A stretch of 42,398 nucleotides of DNA from a virus: the IMG/VR virus record IMGVR_UViG_3300028920_000134, positions 1-42,398 of that record; one strand, given 5' to 3'. A program made the position numbers and the translations under genes. Below are positions 14,235-22,667 of this stretch, one piece after another (position 1 is the stretch's first letter; each line of letters begins with the position of its first letter). The notes under the pieces were generated by a model. It was not told the origin of the DNA. It worked only from the letters and a program-made list of their open reading frames with translations, and did no database searches.

Positions 14235-15992
14235 ATGAAAAAGAACCAGTTAGATGCTCTCAAAGAACTGCGCAAGCGGTCTGAGGAATACCGCAATTCG
14301 CTGTATTCGGAGGCCGACTTCGATATGTACGAAAGCTACTGGCGGGGCGAATATCCCGGTGTAGGTGACGATATATTGCCGGTCCCGACTCTGACCAGTA
14401 ACGCCAAGCGGCAGATGTCGTCCCTGTTCGGCGGCACGCCCAGAGTGGTCATATCGGCCAATGATTTTGAGTCTTTGCCATCAGCCAGAGTTGCGACTGA
14501 ATATATAAATATGCTCATCCGCGAAACTAACCTGCTCGAAGAACTTAAAGACGCGGGCCAGGACGCCATAACCAACGGCAGCGGTTTTCTGGTTGACGGG
14601 TTCGGCAGTGAATATGGGACTTCCAAGGAAGCCCTGTTCAGCGGCTTTGAGCCGACCAGAACTGACGCCGAAGGCTTGAGGCAGTTGGAATATAAAGAGA
14701 ACGTCAAGAGTAATATGCCCTGGACGCTTCGGGTTCATCCGGCTGACATACTCCTGCCGCCCGATACGATTCGTTGCCGGTACGCTTACGGCTTCTTCCA
14801 CCGCTGCGTCAGGCATATCGACGAAGTGAGGGCCGACGAGAAATATATAACCAAGCACCGGCTGAAAATAAAACCTGATACTCATTACGATTACACCAGA
14901 GAGAAACATGATACTTCTACTGCCAAGAACGACTACCTTACCTTGTGGACCTGGCACGACCTTAGAACAACCAAGGTGGTAGTGTTCAACGAGAACTATG
15001 ACTTTGCCTTACTGGATAACACTGACGAGATAATGTACCGGACGGAACGGTGTCAGTTGCACGACATTATATTCAATCCTATCCCGCGTATGTGCTACGG
15101 GGCGAGTGACTTTCACCTTATGGCTAACCTGGCTAGAGAGGTGAATGACATACGCACGATGCAGATGCGGCAGAGGCGCATTCAGATATTCAAGGGCGTT
15201 TACAACCGCACCATGCTTGAAGGGCTGGAAGATTACGAACAGATAAAAAAGGCCATCAAGGGCTTGACCTCTGACGAAGTTGGTGCTTTGATAGGTATTG
15301 ACGGCGACCCGAACCAGTTCTTGAAGGGAATCCAGCCCGGTCAGGCTATGGATATGCTGCCCTCGCTTGACCTGGCTAAAAAGGAAATAGAGGAATACGG
15401 CCTGAACGTCGGGCCGCGCCAGAAGGGACAAATGGAATCTGGCCGCCATACCGCCTACGAAACGCAGGTTGCCGAAGGGCATTATCAGCGTACTATTTAT
15501 CCGCGTATGCAGGCGGTCCAGAAATCAGTGTTGAAGATAGCAGAGAATTGGCTGCAACTCCTGAAGGACTTTATTATCGAACCTATTGCCATTAGGACAT
15601 ACGACGCAGCCGGAATGCCGGTACTGGTACAATTTACCGGATTAGATTTAACTGGTGACTTTAGGTTCGATATTTCTATGGAGTCTATGCAATCCATGAG
15701 TAAGGAGGACAAGATACGGGAGGCCAATATGATCCTGTCTCAATCCATGCCGTTTGTGCAGGGCGGGATCGCCAATCCTGAGATGCTCTATCGCCAGTGG
15801 TTGAGCCGGGTCGCTTCCGAGGATTGGCAGTTGGAGGCTCTGTGCGCCAGGCCGCTTGGCACCGGCCCAGGCCCGGTCCCGTTCGGCCAGTATCAGGATA
15901 CGTTTCGCAAACAGGTTCCACAAAATACCAACTCTATCGCTGCCATGATGCAGAACCAGAATATGTTCGGGGGACAGGGAAAAGCCGGATGA
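14235..15992 (+). CDS. Portal protein
   Basis: A 585-residue protein. The N-terminal region (EYRNSLYSEADFDMYESYWRGE) and the following LTSNAKRQMSSLFGGTPRVVI are typical of podovirus-type portals. The central part holds ELKDAGQDAITNGSGFLVDG and YGLNVGPRQKG. A long helical segment near residues 415-445 (AVQKSVLKIAENWLQLLKDF) fits the wing/stem helices. The C-terminus is Gly/Gln-rich. The portal forms the dodecameric ring through which DNA enters and leaves, contacting the terminase encoded upstream. Its stop overlaps the start of the radical-SAM gene (ATGA), placing that enzyme in the head operon. Confidence 0.85.
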   Translation: MKKNQLDALKELRKRSEEYRNSLYSEADFDMYESYWRGEYPGVGDDILPVPTLTSNAKRQMSSLFGGTPRVVISANDFESLPSARVATEYINMLIRETNLLEELKDAGQDAITNGSGFLVDGFGSEYGTSKEALFSGFEPTRTDAEGLRQLEYKENVKSNMPWTLRVHPADILLPPDTIRCRYAYGFFHRCVRHIDEVRADEKYITKHRLKIKPDTHYDYTREKHDTSTAKNDYLTLWTWHDLRTTKVVVFNENYDFALLDNTDEIMYRTERCQLHDIIFNPIPRMCYGASDFHLMANLAREVNDIRTMQMRQRRIQIFKGVYNRTMLEGLEDYEQIKKAIKGLTSDEVGALIGIDGDPNQFLKGIQPGQAMDMLPSLDLAKKEIEEYGLNVGPRQKGQMESGRHTAYETQVAEGHYQRTIYPRMQAVQKSVLKIAENWLQLLKDFIIEPIAIRTYDAAGMPVLVQFTGLDLTGDFRFDISMESMQSMSKEDKIREANMILSQSMPFVQGGIANPEMLYRQWLSRVASEDWQLEALCARPLGTGPGPVPFGQYQDTFRKQVPQNTNSIAAMMQNQNMFGGQGKAG

Positions 15993-17032
15993 AGAATTTG
16001 AAAACCGTATTCCTGCCGCGTATGTATGAATATATCGGGGCGTTTCTGACGTTCGACTGCAACCTGAAATGCCCTTACTGTATCAATCGGTTCGGCGACT
16101 TTGCCTGGAAAAACCCCCCGCTGAATTACCGGCCAGCCGAACAGTGGTTGACCGCCCTTACTCGCATAATGGGCATACATAAAACTGGTACGGATATTTT
16201 GCCGGTTACTTTATGCGGGGGAGAACCAACCTGCCATCCGCAATTCTACGATATAGTGCGGGGGCTTTATGAATACGGATACAAGACCGACCTGCTGACC
16301 AACCTGTCATTTAACGTGCAGGAGTTTGTGGATAATGTCCCGGCTGACGTGTTCATCAGGGAGATATACTATCCAACTATCCGGGTTTCGTTTCACGCTA
16401 CAGTTATGCCGAACACCAAAGCGTTCAGAAAGAAGTTTATCGACAAGGTGTGTTTCCTGCGCGACAGCGGGTATCCTATCGGTATCTATACCATTAACAC
16501 AGAGGAAGGGATAGAGGCCAATAAGTCCATGGCGCAGTTGGCGTCGGTGAATAATATCGCCTTTTATGTTAAGCCTTATCTGGGCTATGACGACAATGGC
16601 GTGCTGCGGGGCAGATATACTTACCCCGAAGCCCTGAACGAAATAAAGCGCAAGGCCAAATGCCGGACCAGAGAACTGTTAATCTCCCCGTCGCTGGATA
16701 TATACCGCTGCCATCACGACTTATATAAGGACATTAACCCGCTGGGCAGCCTGCTGGACAAAGACGTGTCGATAGACTATATGTTCCGTAACTGTGACAA
16801 TCTTGGCAAGTGTAACCCTTGCGATGTTAAGAGCAAGACTTCAAGACATGGGACTGTGGGCTACACTTCAGTTGATATAATTGACGTTGTAAAAGAACAG
16901 GAGACAGAATATGGCTTTGAGAAAGATTTCAAAAGCGACAGTGCCGGTAAAAATAAAAAGAGCGGAAGAAAAAAAAGAGCAACCAGAAGCACAAATGCTG
17001 TGCAGCCTGACCAGACGCCCGATAACCAATGA
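15989..17032 (+). CDS. Radical SAM enzyme with C-terminal Cys cluster
   Basis: 347 residues from the ATG overlapping the portal stop; a longer in-frame extension upstream lies inside the portal gene and is not used. The 4Fe-4S motif CNLKCPYC uses Cys24, 28 and 31, and LCGGEPT follows near residue 75. A C-terminal cluster (YRCHHDLY, then CDNLGKCNPCDVK) resembles SPASM/twitch auxiliary iron-sulfur sites, seen in enzymes that modify peptides or sugars. The substrate cannot be told. The last ~40 residues are a Lys/Ser/Thr-rich tail overlapping the next gene in another frame. Its position between portal and glycosyltransferase/acyltransferase genes suggests virion protein or sugar modification. 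Confidence 0.85.
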   Translation: MKNLKTVFLPRMYEYIGAFLTFDCNLKCPYCINRFGDFAWKNPPLNYRPAEQWLTALTRIMGIHKTGTDILPVTLCGGEPTCHPQFYDIVRGLYEYGYKTDLLTNLSFNVQEFVDNVPADVFIREIYYPTIRVSFHATVMPNTKAFRKKFIDKVCFLRDSGYPIGIYTINTEEGIEANKSMAQLASVNNIAFYVKPYLGYDDNGVLRGRYTYPEALNEIKRKAKCRTRELLISPSLDIYRCHHDLYKDINPLGSLLDKDVSIDYMFRNCDNLGKCNPCDVKSKTSRHGTVGYTSVDIIDVVKEQETEYGFEKDFKSDSAGKNKKSGRKKRATRSTNAVQPDQTPDNQ

Positions 17033-17159
17033 CCAGTATTTGCTGATAGAGGGGAAGCCTTGCAGTTACGTGGCTTTAATCGGCTATCTGGGCCAGACTG
17101 AGTTCAACAAACTGATGAGCGTGTTGAATCAGCACGCAGTAAAAAGGTATGCAATATAA
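16911..17159 (+). CDS. Small overlapping protein
   Basis: An 82-residue frame beginning at ATG 16911 after AGGAGACAGAAT. It overlaps the radical-SAM 3' end by 122 bases in a different frame. The N-terminal 28 residues are Lys/Glu-rich; the rest (LCSLTRRPITNDQYLLIEGKP, then LIGYLGQTEFNKLMSVL) looks like a folded small protein. The ribosome site is good and it ends 11 bases before the next gene, which has AAGGAAATAAGGC before its ATG. It could alternatively start later. No family is recognised. Confidence 0.55.
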   Translation: MALRKISKATVPVKIKRAEEKKEQPEAQMLCSLTRRPITNDQYLLIEGKPCSYVALIGYLGQTEFNKLMSVLNQHAVKRYAI

Positions 17160-17170
17160 GGAAATAAGGC

Positions 17171-17470
17171 ATGGCTATTTACGAGTATATATGTGAGAAG
17201 TGTAACCAGAAATGCGTTTATGGTTTTTCCATCGGTAAACAGCCGGACTCTACCTGGTGTCATTTCTGCGGAGAGAACGCCAAACTGGTTATCGCCCCGC
17301 CGAAAAGCGCCTACGTTAAGGGCAAGGGGCTGCGGGCCGGATGCGGAACCGAGAAGGGTATTTGTACCACCCTGCCCGGCGAGCCGGTCTATGTGAAGAA
17401 TCAGCAGCATTTTAAGGAGTTATGTAAGGAGCGTTCGGAGGAATATAATACAGATATTCATCCGGCCTGA
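17171..17470 (+). CDS. FmdB-like zinc-ribbon protein
   Basis: A 99-residue protein. MAIYEYICEKCNQKCVYGFS, then WCHFCGENAKLV, is the short zinc-ribbon pattern of the FmdB family (YEYxCxxCxxxF...CPxCG). The four Cys are at residues 8, 11, 30 and 33. The rest (KGKGLRAGCGTEKGICTTL) has further Cys and Gly. FmdB-type proteins are common and poorly understood; some act with enzyme operons in anaerobes. Its place inside the radical-SAM/glycosyltransferase cassette suggests a small partner or regulator of these enzymes. Confidence 0.75.
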   Translation: MAIYEYICEKCNQKCVYGFSIGKQPDSTWCHFCGENAKLVIAPPKSAYVKGKGLRAGCGTEKGICTTLPGEPVYVKNQQHFKELCKERSEEYNTDIHPA

Positions 17471-17492
17471 AAACAAAACTAAAGGAAATAAG

Positions 17493-18731
17493 ATGCCTCA
17501 AGATTACTACCAATCCAGAGAGTTTTTTCGTCGAAAAAAAAGAATAAAGCTGGGACTTGAGCGCCCGCGCATTGTGGGCGAGACAAGCGTTCTTACTACA
17601 TTTCTGCAATACTTTACCAAGACGAGCCTCAAGGCTTTTACTAAAGCGGGCTGCGAAACATTTCTGCTGATAGACGACCAGGTTGACGTTACGGACGATA
17701 TGCGCCGCAAGGTTTTAGATGAGTTCAGGCCCGACATTTATTATCTGGTCAGCCACAGCCGCGTAGGAAGCACGTTGCCGAAAGCTGTTTCAGTTATAAG
17801 TTATGTGCAGGATTGCTGTGGTCCTATGACTACTAAGGAAAGAATAGACAATCTGATCCAGCCGTCCGACTTGTTTATTTGTCAGGCAGACGGCTTTAAG
17901 AAATATCTGACCGACAAGAAGGTTCCAGAAGAACAGATAATGACTGAGCCGGTCCCGGTTGACCACGAAAAGTTTTTTCCGGCCCCGCTTGACTTTGAGC
18001 GGGACGTTGTTCTGGTGAACCATGCTTACAAGCCGCCGCAGGAGATGATGGACTTGTTTATGACAACTCATTTTGGCGGCAAGCAGTCTGACAAGATGCG
18101 GAAGTTCTTTGAGGTCTTATTGGCGTGGCTGATGTGCCGCGACTATGTTAGCGAAAAAGAGTTTACCGACCATGTTTTCAAAAAACTGATGGTTTTTGCC
18201 GACAATAGCGCAACTGTTCAATGGCGGCAGTTGCTTCATGTTTTTTACGTTACGGTTTACTATGCTTACTGGCGTGAGATGATAATCAAAAAGCTGCTGA
18301 AAAGCGGGGTGAAACTTGAGATATACGGCAACAACTGGCAGGGGTTCGATATACCCGAAGATATAATCAAGGGTGATTATTGTGATGAAGAAAAGCGTAA
18401 CGAACTTTACAATACCAGTAAGGTTGTTTTGCAGCTTAACCCCCAGATGACTATGCACCAGCGGGTAGTTGAGGTTGCCTTGGCGGGCGGGCTGCTGGTC
18501 GGTGTTGACCTGCCTGAAAAAGATGATTGGTGTCAGGCCAAGAAGTATATGGGCTATACTTATTTTTATCCTGTCAATGAACTGGCAGAAAAGATAAAAG
18601 AGTTAATACTGAGGCGTGAGAAAGGTGAACTAGAAGTTGAGCTTGAGTGTAATCACCGTGAGGCTTTCCGCAATCACAGCGCTGAGGTTGTTGTGCATAA
18701 GATACTCGATAAGTGGAGAGAGTTATTATGA
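17493..18731 (+). CDS. GT-B glycosyltransferase (CgeB-like)
   Basis: A 412-residue protein with AAAGGAAATAAG before its ATG. It has the two-lobe architecture of GT-B enzymes: an N-terminal lobe with LIDDQVDVTDDMRRKVLDEF and YYLVSHSRVGS, a linker around 160-190 (MTEPVPVDHEKFFPAP) and a C-terminal lobe with KLEIYGNNWQGF, followed by LQLNPQMTMHQRVVEVALAG. In CgeB/GT4-type enzymes the last segment contacts the nucleotide sugar. It would transfer a sugar from a nucleotide donor in the cytoplasm; donor and acceptor are unknown. Its stop overlaps the next gene (ATGA), coupling it to the acyltransferase. Confidence 0.8.
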   Translation: MPQDYYQSREFFRRKKRIKLGLERPRIVGETSVLTTFLQYFTKTSLKAFTKAGCETFLLIDDQVDVTDDMRRKVLDEFRPDIYYLVSHSRVGSTLPKAVSVISYVQDCCGPMTTKERIDNLIQPSDLFICQADGFKKYLTDKKVPEEQIMTEPVPVDHEKFFPAPLDFERDVVLVNHAYKPPQEMMDLFMTTHFGGKQSDKMRKFFEVLLAWLMCRDYVSEKEFTDHVFKKLMVFADNSATVQWRQLLHVFYVTVYYAYWREMIIKKLLKSGVKLEIYGNNWQGFDIPEDIIKGDYCDEEKRNELYNTSKVVLQLNPQMTMHQRVVEVALAGGLLVGVDLPEKDDWCQAKKYMGYTYFYPVNELAEKIKELILRREKGELEVELECNHREAFRNHSAEVVVHKILDKWRELL

Positions 18732-19393
18732 AAGACGAAAGGATTGTAATACTGGGCATGGGCGGTCACGGCAAGGTTGCACACGACATACTCTGCCAGA
18801 AACATTATCCTGACCATGTGTTTTTTCTGGACAATGATGTGGATAAGTGGAACCAGTGCTATCACGGGTCAAGGTGTCTGGGCGCTATAAAAGAGAACCT
18901 GAGTGGCTGGGACGGTCTGTTCATAGCCATAGGCGACAATGTAGTGCGCTGGCATCTGATGAACATGGTGGAAAAACAAGGCTACTTCTGTCAGGTGGCG
19001 ATAGATGAATCCAGTATGTCAACCAGGTGCATAATTCATCAGGGAGCTATGCTGGCGAAGGGCGCTATCCTGGGCGTAGGTTCGGTGGTTAGAAGGTGCG
19101 CCATTCTCAATAGCGGCTGTATCGTGGACCACGAATGCGATATAGGCCGCTGCGTTCATATTGCCCCCGGCGCTAAGCTGGCGGGCGGTGTCAAGGTTGG
19201 CGACCGAGCCTTTGTCGGTCTGGGGGCAAATATTATACAAGGTGTTACTATCGGGCCGGACGCTGTTATCGGCGCCGGTTCGGTGGTATTGAAAGATGTG
19301 CCGCAAGGCGAGGTCTGGGCCGGTGTTCCGGCCCGTAAGATAAAAGAAAACGAGTGCATAAATGTCGAAACGAATACTGCTGATATATCCTAA
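18728..19393 (+). CDS. NeuD/PglD-like sugar acyltransferase
   Basis: A 221-residue protein starting MKDERIVILGMGGHGKVA at the ATG overlapping the previous stop. Residues 1-80 form the Rossmann-like N-terminal domain with GMGGHGKV at 10-17, typical of NeuD/PglD acyltransferases. Residues ~95-205 form a left-handed beta-helix with hexapeptide repeats, ending in the family signature GAGSVVLKDVPQGEVWAGVPARKI. A catalytic His is likely in VDHECDIG. Family members acetylate an amino sugar such as sialic acid or bacillosamine. It belongs to the phage sugar-modification cassette. Its 3' end overlaps the next radical-SAM gene by 32 bases. Confidence 0.85.
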   Translation: MKDERIVILGMGGHGKVAHDILCQKHYPDHVFFLDNDVDKWNQCYHGSRCLGAIKENLSGWDGLFIAIGDNVVRWHLMNMVEKQGYFCQVAIDESSMSTRCIIHQGAMLAKGAILGVGSVVRRCAILNSGCIVDHECDIGRCVHIAPGAKLAGGVKVGDRAFVGLGANIIQGVTIGPDAVIGAGSVVLKDVPQGEVWAGVPARKIKENECINVETNTADIS

Positions 19394-20759
19394 ACTGGAT
19401 TCATTTTTTAACAAGCTGTCTCTGCACGCCCCTTACGAGCTTTTGTGTATCGCCAGTGTCTTGCAGGATGAAGGCTGGGAGGTTGACATATATGACCAGC
19501 GGTTCTGCGAGCCGGAGCAGGAGCAACATGAGATAAGCGATATGCTTCTCTATACCAAGTATGACTATGTTGGCATATCGGTAATGACCGGCAAGCAGAT
19601 TAAGTACGCTATGGAGATAACCGAGGTCTGTAACCTGTATCGCATTCCGGTTATCTGGGGCGGCTGGCATTGTCGGGTATGTCCCGAACACATAGAAGAA
19701 TATAGAAACTCCGGCAGATTATTCGATTTTGTTTCTGGCGAGGGAGAGGAAGGGATATTGGGAGCGATAGGTGGGGTACAGTTTCCTGTTATTGCCAAAG
19801 ACCCGACGCTTGACTTTGTAACTCCGCTACCTTGGGACTTGGTTGACGTCGAAAGATATGTCAATAACGATGCGGTTGTGGGAAGGTCTTTGCCGTTTCA
19901 GTTAGGGAGGGGTTGTTCCTACGCCTGCGGGTTCTGCTCCAACTCTGTTGCGAAAGTACAGCAAAGATATATGTCAACCGATGCAGCTTTGGAAGAAATC
20001 AACAGGATGGTTGACAAGTACAAGCTGGACAGTATTTTCCTGCTGGACGAGAACCTCTGGGACAATCCTAACCTGACTGATATTATGAACGACCTGGATG
20101 GCAGGGTGAAGTGGTATGCTCAGATGCGGGCCAGGGATATATGCGACATTGAACGCTGCAAGGACATGATTCGCTGGGGTTGCGAGCGGGTAGGTATCGG
20201 TTGTGAGAGTGGCTCCGACCAAATACTCAAGGATATGAGAAAACAGGAAACCAGCCGCGACCTTAGAAACTCCAACCTGTTTCTGTGCATGACCCCGATA
20301 GAGTCATGGAACACCTGGATTATGGGCTGGCCCGGCGAGACGATGGAGGACATAAAAGATACGGTTAATCTGGCGATCCGAATGATCTGCGATAACCATA
20401 ACTGCTATCACAATAATTTCTATATGCTGGTTCCGTATCCGAAAACCAAGGCGGCCAGAGACAAGAGGGTTGCCCCGCACCTGCCCGACACGCTGGAAGG
20501 CTGGGCTGAGTATGACCGGCACAACTATAACTGTCCCTGGCAGCCGGAGGAGTTACGAAAGGTCTATCAGCGGATAGGGTTTTCTTCCAAGTTTGTAGGC
20601 CGCAGGCTGAAGAAGTTCCCGCAAACGCACGAATTGGAAATGAGGTTCCGTCAGAAGTGGTGGGACTTTGACTTCTTTGACGATGAAGAATGGGCCGGTT
20701 TACTCTTGGAAGGCAAAGAGGTATTAAATGATGTGTTCGAGAAAAACCAAGGTAGGTAA
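19362..20759 (+). CDS. B12-binding-type radical SAM enzyme
   Basis: A 465-residue protein. The N-terminal ~130 residues resemble cobalamin-binding domains of class B radical SAM enzymes (LLIYP at the start, VIWGGWHCRVCPEH in place of GGxHxTxxPE). The radical SAM core begins GRGCSYACGFC with Cys185, 189 and 192, followed by FLLDENLWDNPNL and the typical ERVGIGCESGSDQILKDM. Related enzymes methylate or rearrange unreactive carbons, including in sugars and antibiotic precursors; the exact reaction here is unknown. The cobalamin pocket is judged from general pattern only. The gene overlaps the acyltransferase upstream and the following gene downstream, so it is translated as part of the late operon. 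Confidence 0.85.
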   Translation: MSKRILLIYPKLDSFFNKLSLHAPYELLCIASVLQDEGWEVDIYDQRFCEPEQEQHEISDMLLYTKYDYVGISVMTGKQIKYAMEITEVCNLYRIPVIWGGWHCRVCPEHIEEYRNSGRLFDFVSGEGEEGILGAIGGVQFPVIAKDPTLDFVTPLPWDLVDVERYVNNDAVVGRSLPFQLGRGCSYACGFCSNSVAKVQQRYMSTDAALEEINRMVDKYKLDSIFLLDENLWDNPNLTDIMNDLDGRVKWYAQMRARDICDIERCKDMIRWGCERVGIGCESGSDQILKDMRKQETSRDLRNSNLFLCMTPIESWNTWIMGWPGETMEDIKDTVNLAIRMICDNHNCYHNNFYMLVPYPKTKAARDKRVAPHLPDTLEGWAEYDRHNYNCPWQPEELRKVYQRIGFSSKFVGRRLKKFPQTHELEMRFRQKWWDFDFFDDEEWAGLLLEGKEVLNDVFEKNQGR

Positions 20760-21453
20760 CGCTTTTTGCCGAGCCGCCCGCCGGGTAAACAGTTGCGTAA
20801 AGCAGTTTAAGCGGCATTATCTGGAACTGGCAGAGCGGGGTGATGACTTCTCGCTGTGGCAGGGTTTCATGCGGTGCGGGCCGAAGCTGGTGGATTGGCT
20901 GGTGCTATGCCGCCTGTATCATGGGCTGAAGGAGTATTTTACCGAGCCGAATGACCCTGATTACATTATGAAACGGCTTATCGAAGTAACCGATAACGTC
21001 TTTATTTGTAATGACTTACGAGAATCCTGCGAGTATGTAAGGGCGTGTTTTCCTCAAGTTTTGAAGCTGATTGCCAACCATGATTTTGGCAGGATAGACC
21101 CGAATGCCGCGATGCTGTCGGACGAGCCTGTTCTGGCAGAGCTTCGGGGGCTTGAAGCAAAGCCCTCTCTAAAGAATTGTTATTTCACTACTTATGAGGT
21201 TCCTCAGTTTTCCGTACCCTTCACAGAGGAGATAGAGGAGAATCGTATTTGCGATAGTATTGATATAGCAGAGGCCGACACGGGCCGATTATCCGAGTTG
21301 GCCTGTACTTGCTATTACTATATGTATGGTAAGCTGTTGGAAGATGTCAAAGAGCTGGCCTGGAACAGAATGGACAGCGATCCGGTGCGGGAAGGATATG
21401 ACTTCTGTTGGACGTTTATCAATCATATTTACGAAAGGAAAAAGCAAAAATGA
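20728..21453 (+). CDS. Hypothetical Cys-containing helical protein
   Basis: A 241-residue protein, starting at the ATGATG pair at 20728 within the end of the radical-SAM gene (32-base overlap). It has about ten Cys residues and many charged helical segments (HYLELAERGDDFSLWQGFM, then DPDYIMKRLIEVTDNVFICN). The later part contains ELACTCYYYMYGKLLEDVKEL. No domain is recognised. A partner role for the radical SAM enzyme, for example substrate recognition, is possible from the coupling but not shown. It could equally be a structural head component. Confidence 0.65.
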   Translation: MMCSRKTKVGNAFCRAARRVNSCVKQFKRHYLELAERGDDFSLWQGFMRCGPKLVDWLVLCRLYHGLKEYFTEPNDPDYIMKRLIEVTDNVFICNDLRESCEYVRACFPQVLKLIANHDFGRIDPNAAMLSDEPVLAELRGLEAKPSLKNCYFTTYEVPQFSVPFTEEIEENRICDSIDIAEADTGRLSELACTCYYYMYGKLLEDVKELAWNRMDSDPVREGYDFCWTFINHIYERKKQK

Positions 21454-21833
21454 CTTCGATGTTGCAAGATAGAGAAGCAAAAAGAAAAGACAGAATCCGC
21501 AGCGAGGATGTTGAGATACTCAAGCGGAAGAATGACGAGTTGCAAGAAAAGCTCTCTCTGACTGAGATGGAGAAAGATGCCCTGCGTACCGAGGTTATGA
21601 AGGTGCAAAGGGAGTTGGACAATATGAAGGTGGCCCCGAAGGAGGCTCATATTGTCTTAGAGCCGGGCGAGGAACCAAAGATTAACCTGACAGGTATGTG
21701 GTTTCCGCGTGATTATCACCGGCTTTCAGGTGCGTTTGTGCGGGCCATACGCCTGCATAAGATTGATATTGCTAAAGAAAATAAAGCTGAAAAGGAAATA
21801 ACCAATGCCAGAAAACCTGGAACAAGAAAATGA
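21450..21833 (+). CDS. Small coiled-coil protein
   Basis: A 127-residue protein starting MTSMLQDREAKRKD at the ATG overlapping the previous stop (ATGA); an earlier start would be embedded in the upstream gene. Residues 10-60 form a strongly charged coiled coil (VEILKRKNDELQEKLSLTEM). The rest contains ITNL-type segments near PGEEPKINLTGMWFPRDYHR, as in short head-assembly proteins. It overlaps the scaffold-like gene by 29 bases. A minor scaffold or capsid-morphogenesis role is plausible. Confidence 0.65.
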   Translation: MTSMLQDREAKRKDRIRSEDVEILKRKNDELQEKLSLTEMEKDALRTEVMKVQRELDNMKVAPKEAHIVLEPGEEPKINLTGMWFPRDYHRLSGAFVRAIRLHKIDIAKENKAEKEITNARKPGTRK

Positions 21834-22554
21834 ACTGGAAGAACAGTTTGAAGATGACGACCCGGAAGGGGAAGTAGGCAACGAGTCGGAAGAACTCGAA
21901 CCCGAAGATAGTCAAGACGAAGAAGATGGCGAAGAAGAAAGTTCGACCGAGCAACAGGCCGGTGAACCGGACGCCGCAACCAAGCGCCTCGAAAACCTAG
22001 AGAACAAATTTGGTGAGTTCTCGCAGTATTTGAGCCAGTTAGCCGACGGAGTTAAACGCCTCTCTCAGCAACCGCAGCCGCAACCGCAGCCGCAGAACCG
22101 GCAAGGGATACACCCGCCGGTAAGCTGGGACGAGATGGACCAGAGGCAGTTGGCCGAATATATGCAATCGCAGACAGGTGCTATGCTGGGTCAGACAGTT
22201 AAAGGCTTGCAGCAACAGATTGGTACTAAACTTACGGTTTACGACCAACTGTTTGATGTACTGCTTGAAAACCATCCGAACAAGGATGCCATATACCGGG
22301 CTGTGAACGAGTTAAGTCGCAACCCCAGTATGAATTTCAAAACAGCCTTTGAACACGCGCAAGGGTCAACGCTGAAAAGCCGTTTGGAGGCGCTTGAGAA
22401 AGAAAATGCCCAATTAAAGCGCTCAAAAAAAAATAGACGCCAGCAGGCACGAAATCTGTCGCATCGTCCCTCGAATGTCAAAAGCAGACAGGACAGGAAC
22501 AGGAGCCTAGCCGAAGATACAGAGGAGGCCATGAAGGAATTACTCGGAGGCTAG
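21805..22554 (+). CDS. Scaffolding-like protein
   Basis: A 249-residue protein with a very acidic N-terminus (residues 1-60 almost half Glu/Asp), Gln/Pro repeats near 88-98 (QPQPQPQPQ), helical middle segments (MQSQTGAMLGQTVKGLQQQI) and a strongly basic C-terminus (KKNRRQQARNL). Acidic start, helical body and basic tail immediately upstream of a major capsid gene are the hallmarks of phage scaffolding proteins, which organise capsid assembly and are then removed. No protease was recognised nearby, so the scaffold may exit intact. A candidate with no specific family. Confidence 0.7.
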   Translation: MPENLEQENELEEQFEDDDPEGEVGNESEELEPEDSQDEEDGEEESSTEQQAGEPDAATKRLENLENKFGEFSQYLSQLADGVKRLSQQPQPQPQPQNRQGIHPPVSWDEMDQRQLAEYMQSQTGAMLGQTVKGLQQQIGTKLTVYDQLFDVLLENHPNKDAIYRAVNELSRNPSMNFKTAFEHAQGSTLKSRLEALEKENAQLKRSKKNRRQQARNLSHRPSNVKSRQDRNRSLAEDTEEAMKELLGG

Positions 22555-22565
22555 ACTTCGTTAGG

Positions 22566-22647
22566 TCTGCCTGTGGTGTGCAGGCAGAATAACGCAAGTT
22601 AAGTTGCTGGCGTGTGAGTGCGCACTCGCTCACACGTCAGTTTTTTT
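22566..22647 (+). terminator. Hairpin plus intrinsic terminator in the capsid-gene leader
   Basis: Two hairpins lie between scaffold and capsid genes. The first has TCTGCCTG (22566-22573) and CAGGCAGA (22581-22588), 8 perfect pairs. The second has CTGGCGTGTGAG (22607-22618) and CTCACACGTCAG (22629-22640), a 12-bp stem with one G-U pair, followed by TTTTTTT (22641-22647), a classic intrinsic terminator. The capsid ribosome site AAGGAG starts 5 bases later. As transcription must cross it to express the capsid from the upstream operon, readthrough or a separate promoter is needed. Confidence 0.7.
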
Positions 22648-22667
22648 ATGCAAGGAGATCGTGCAAA

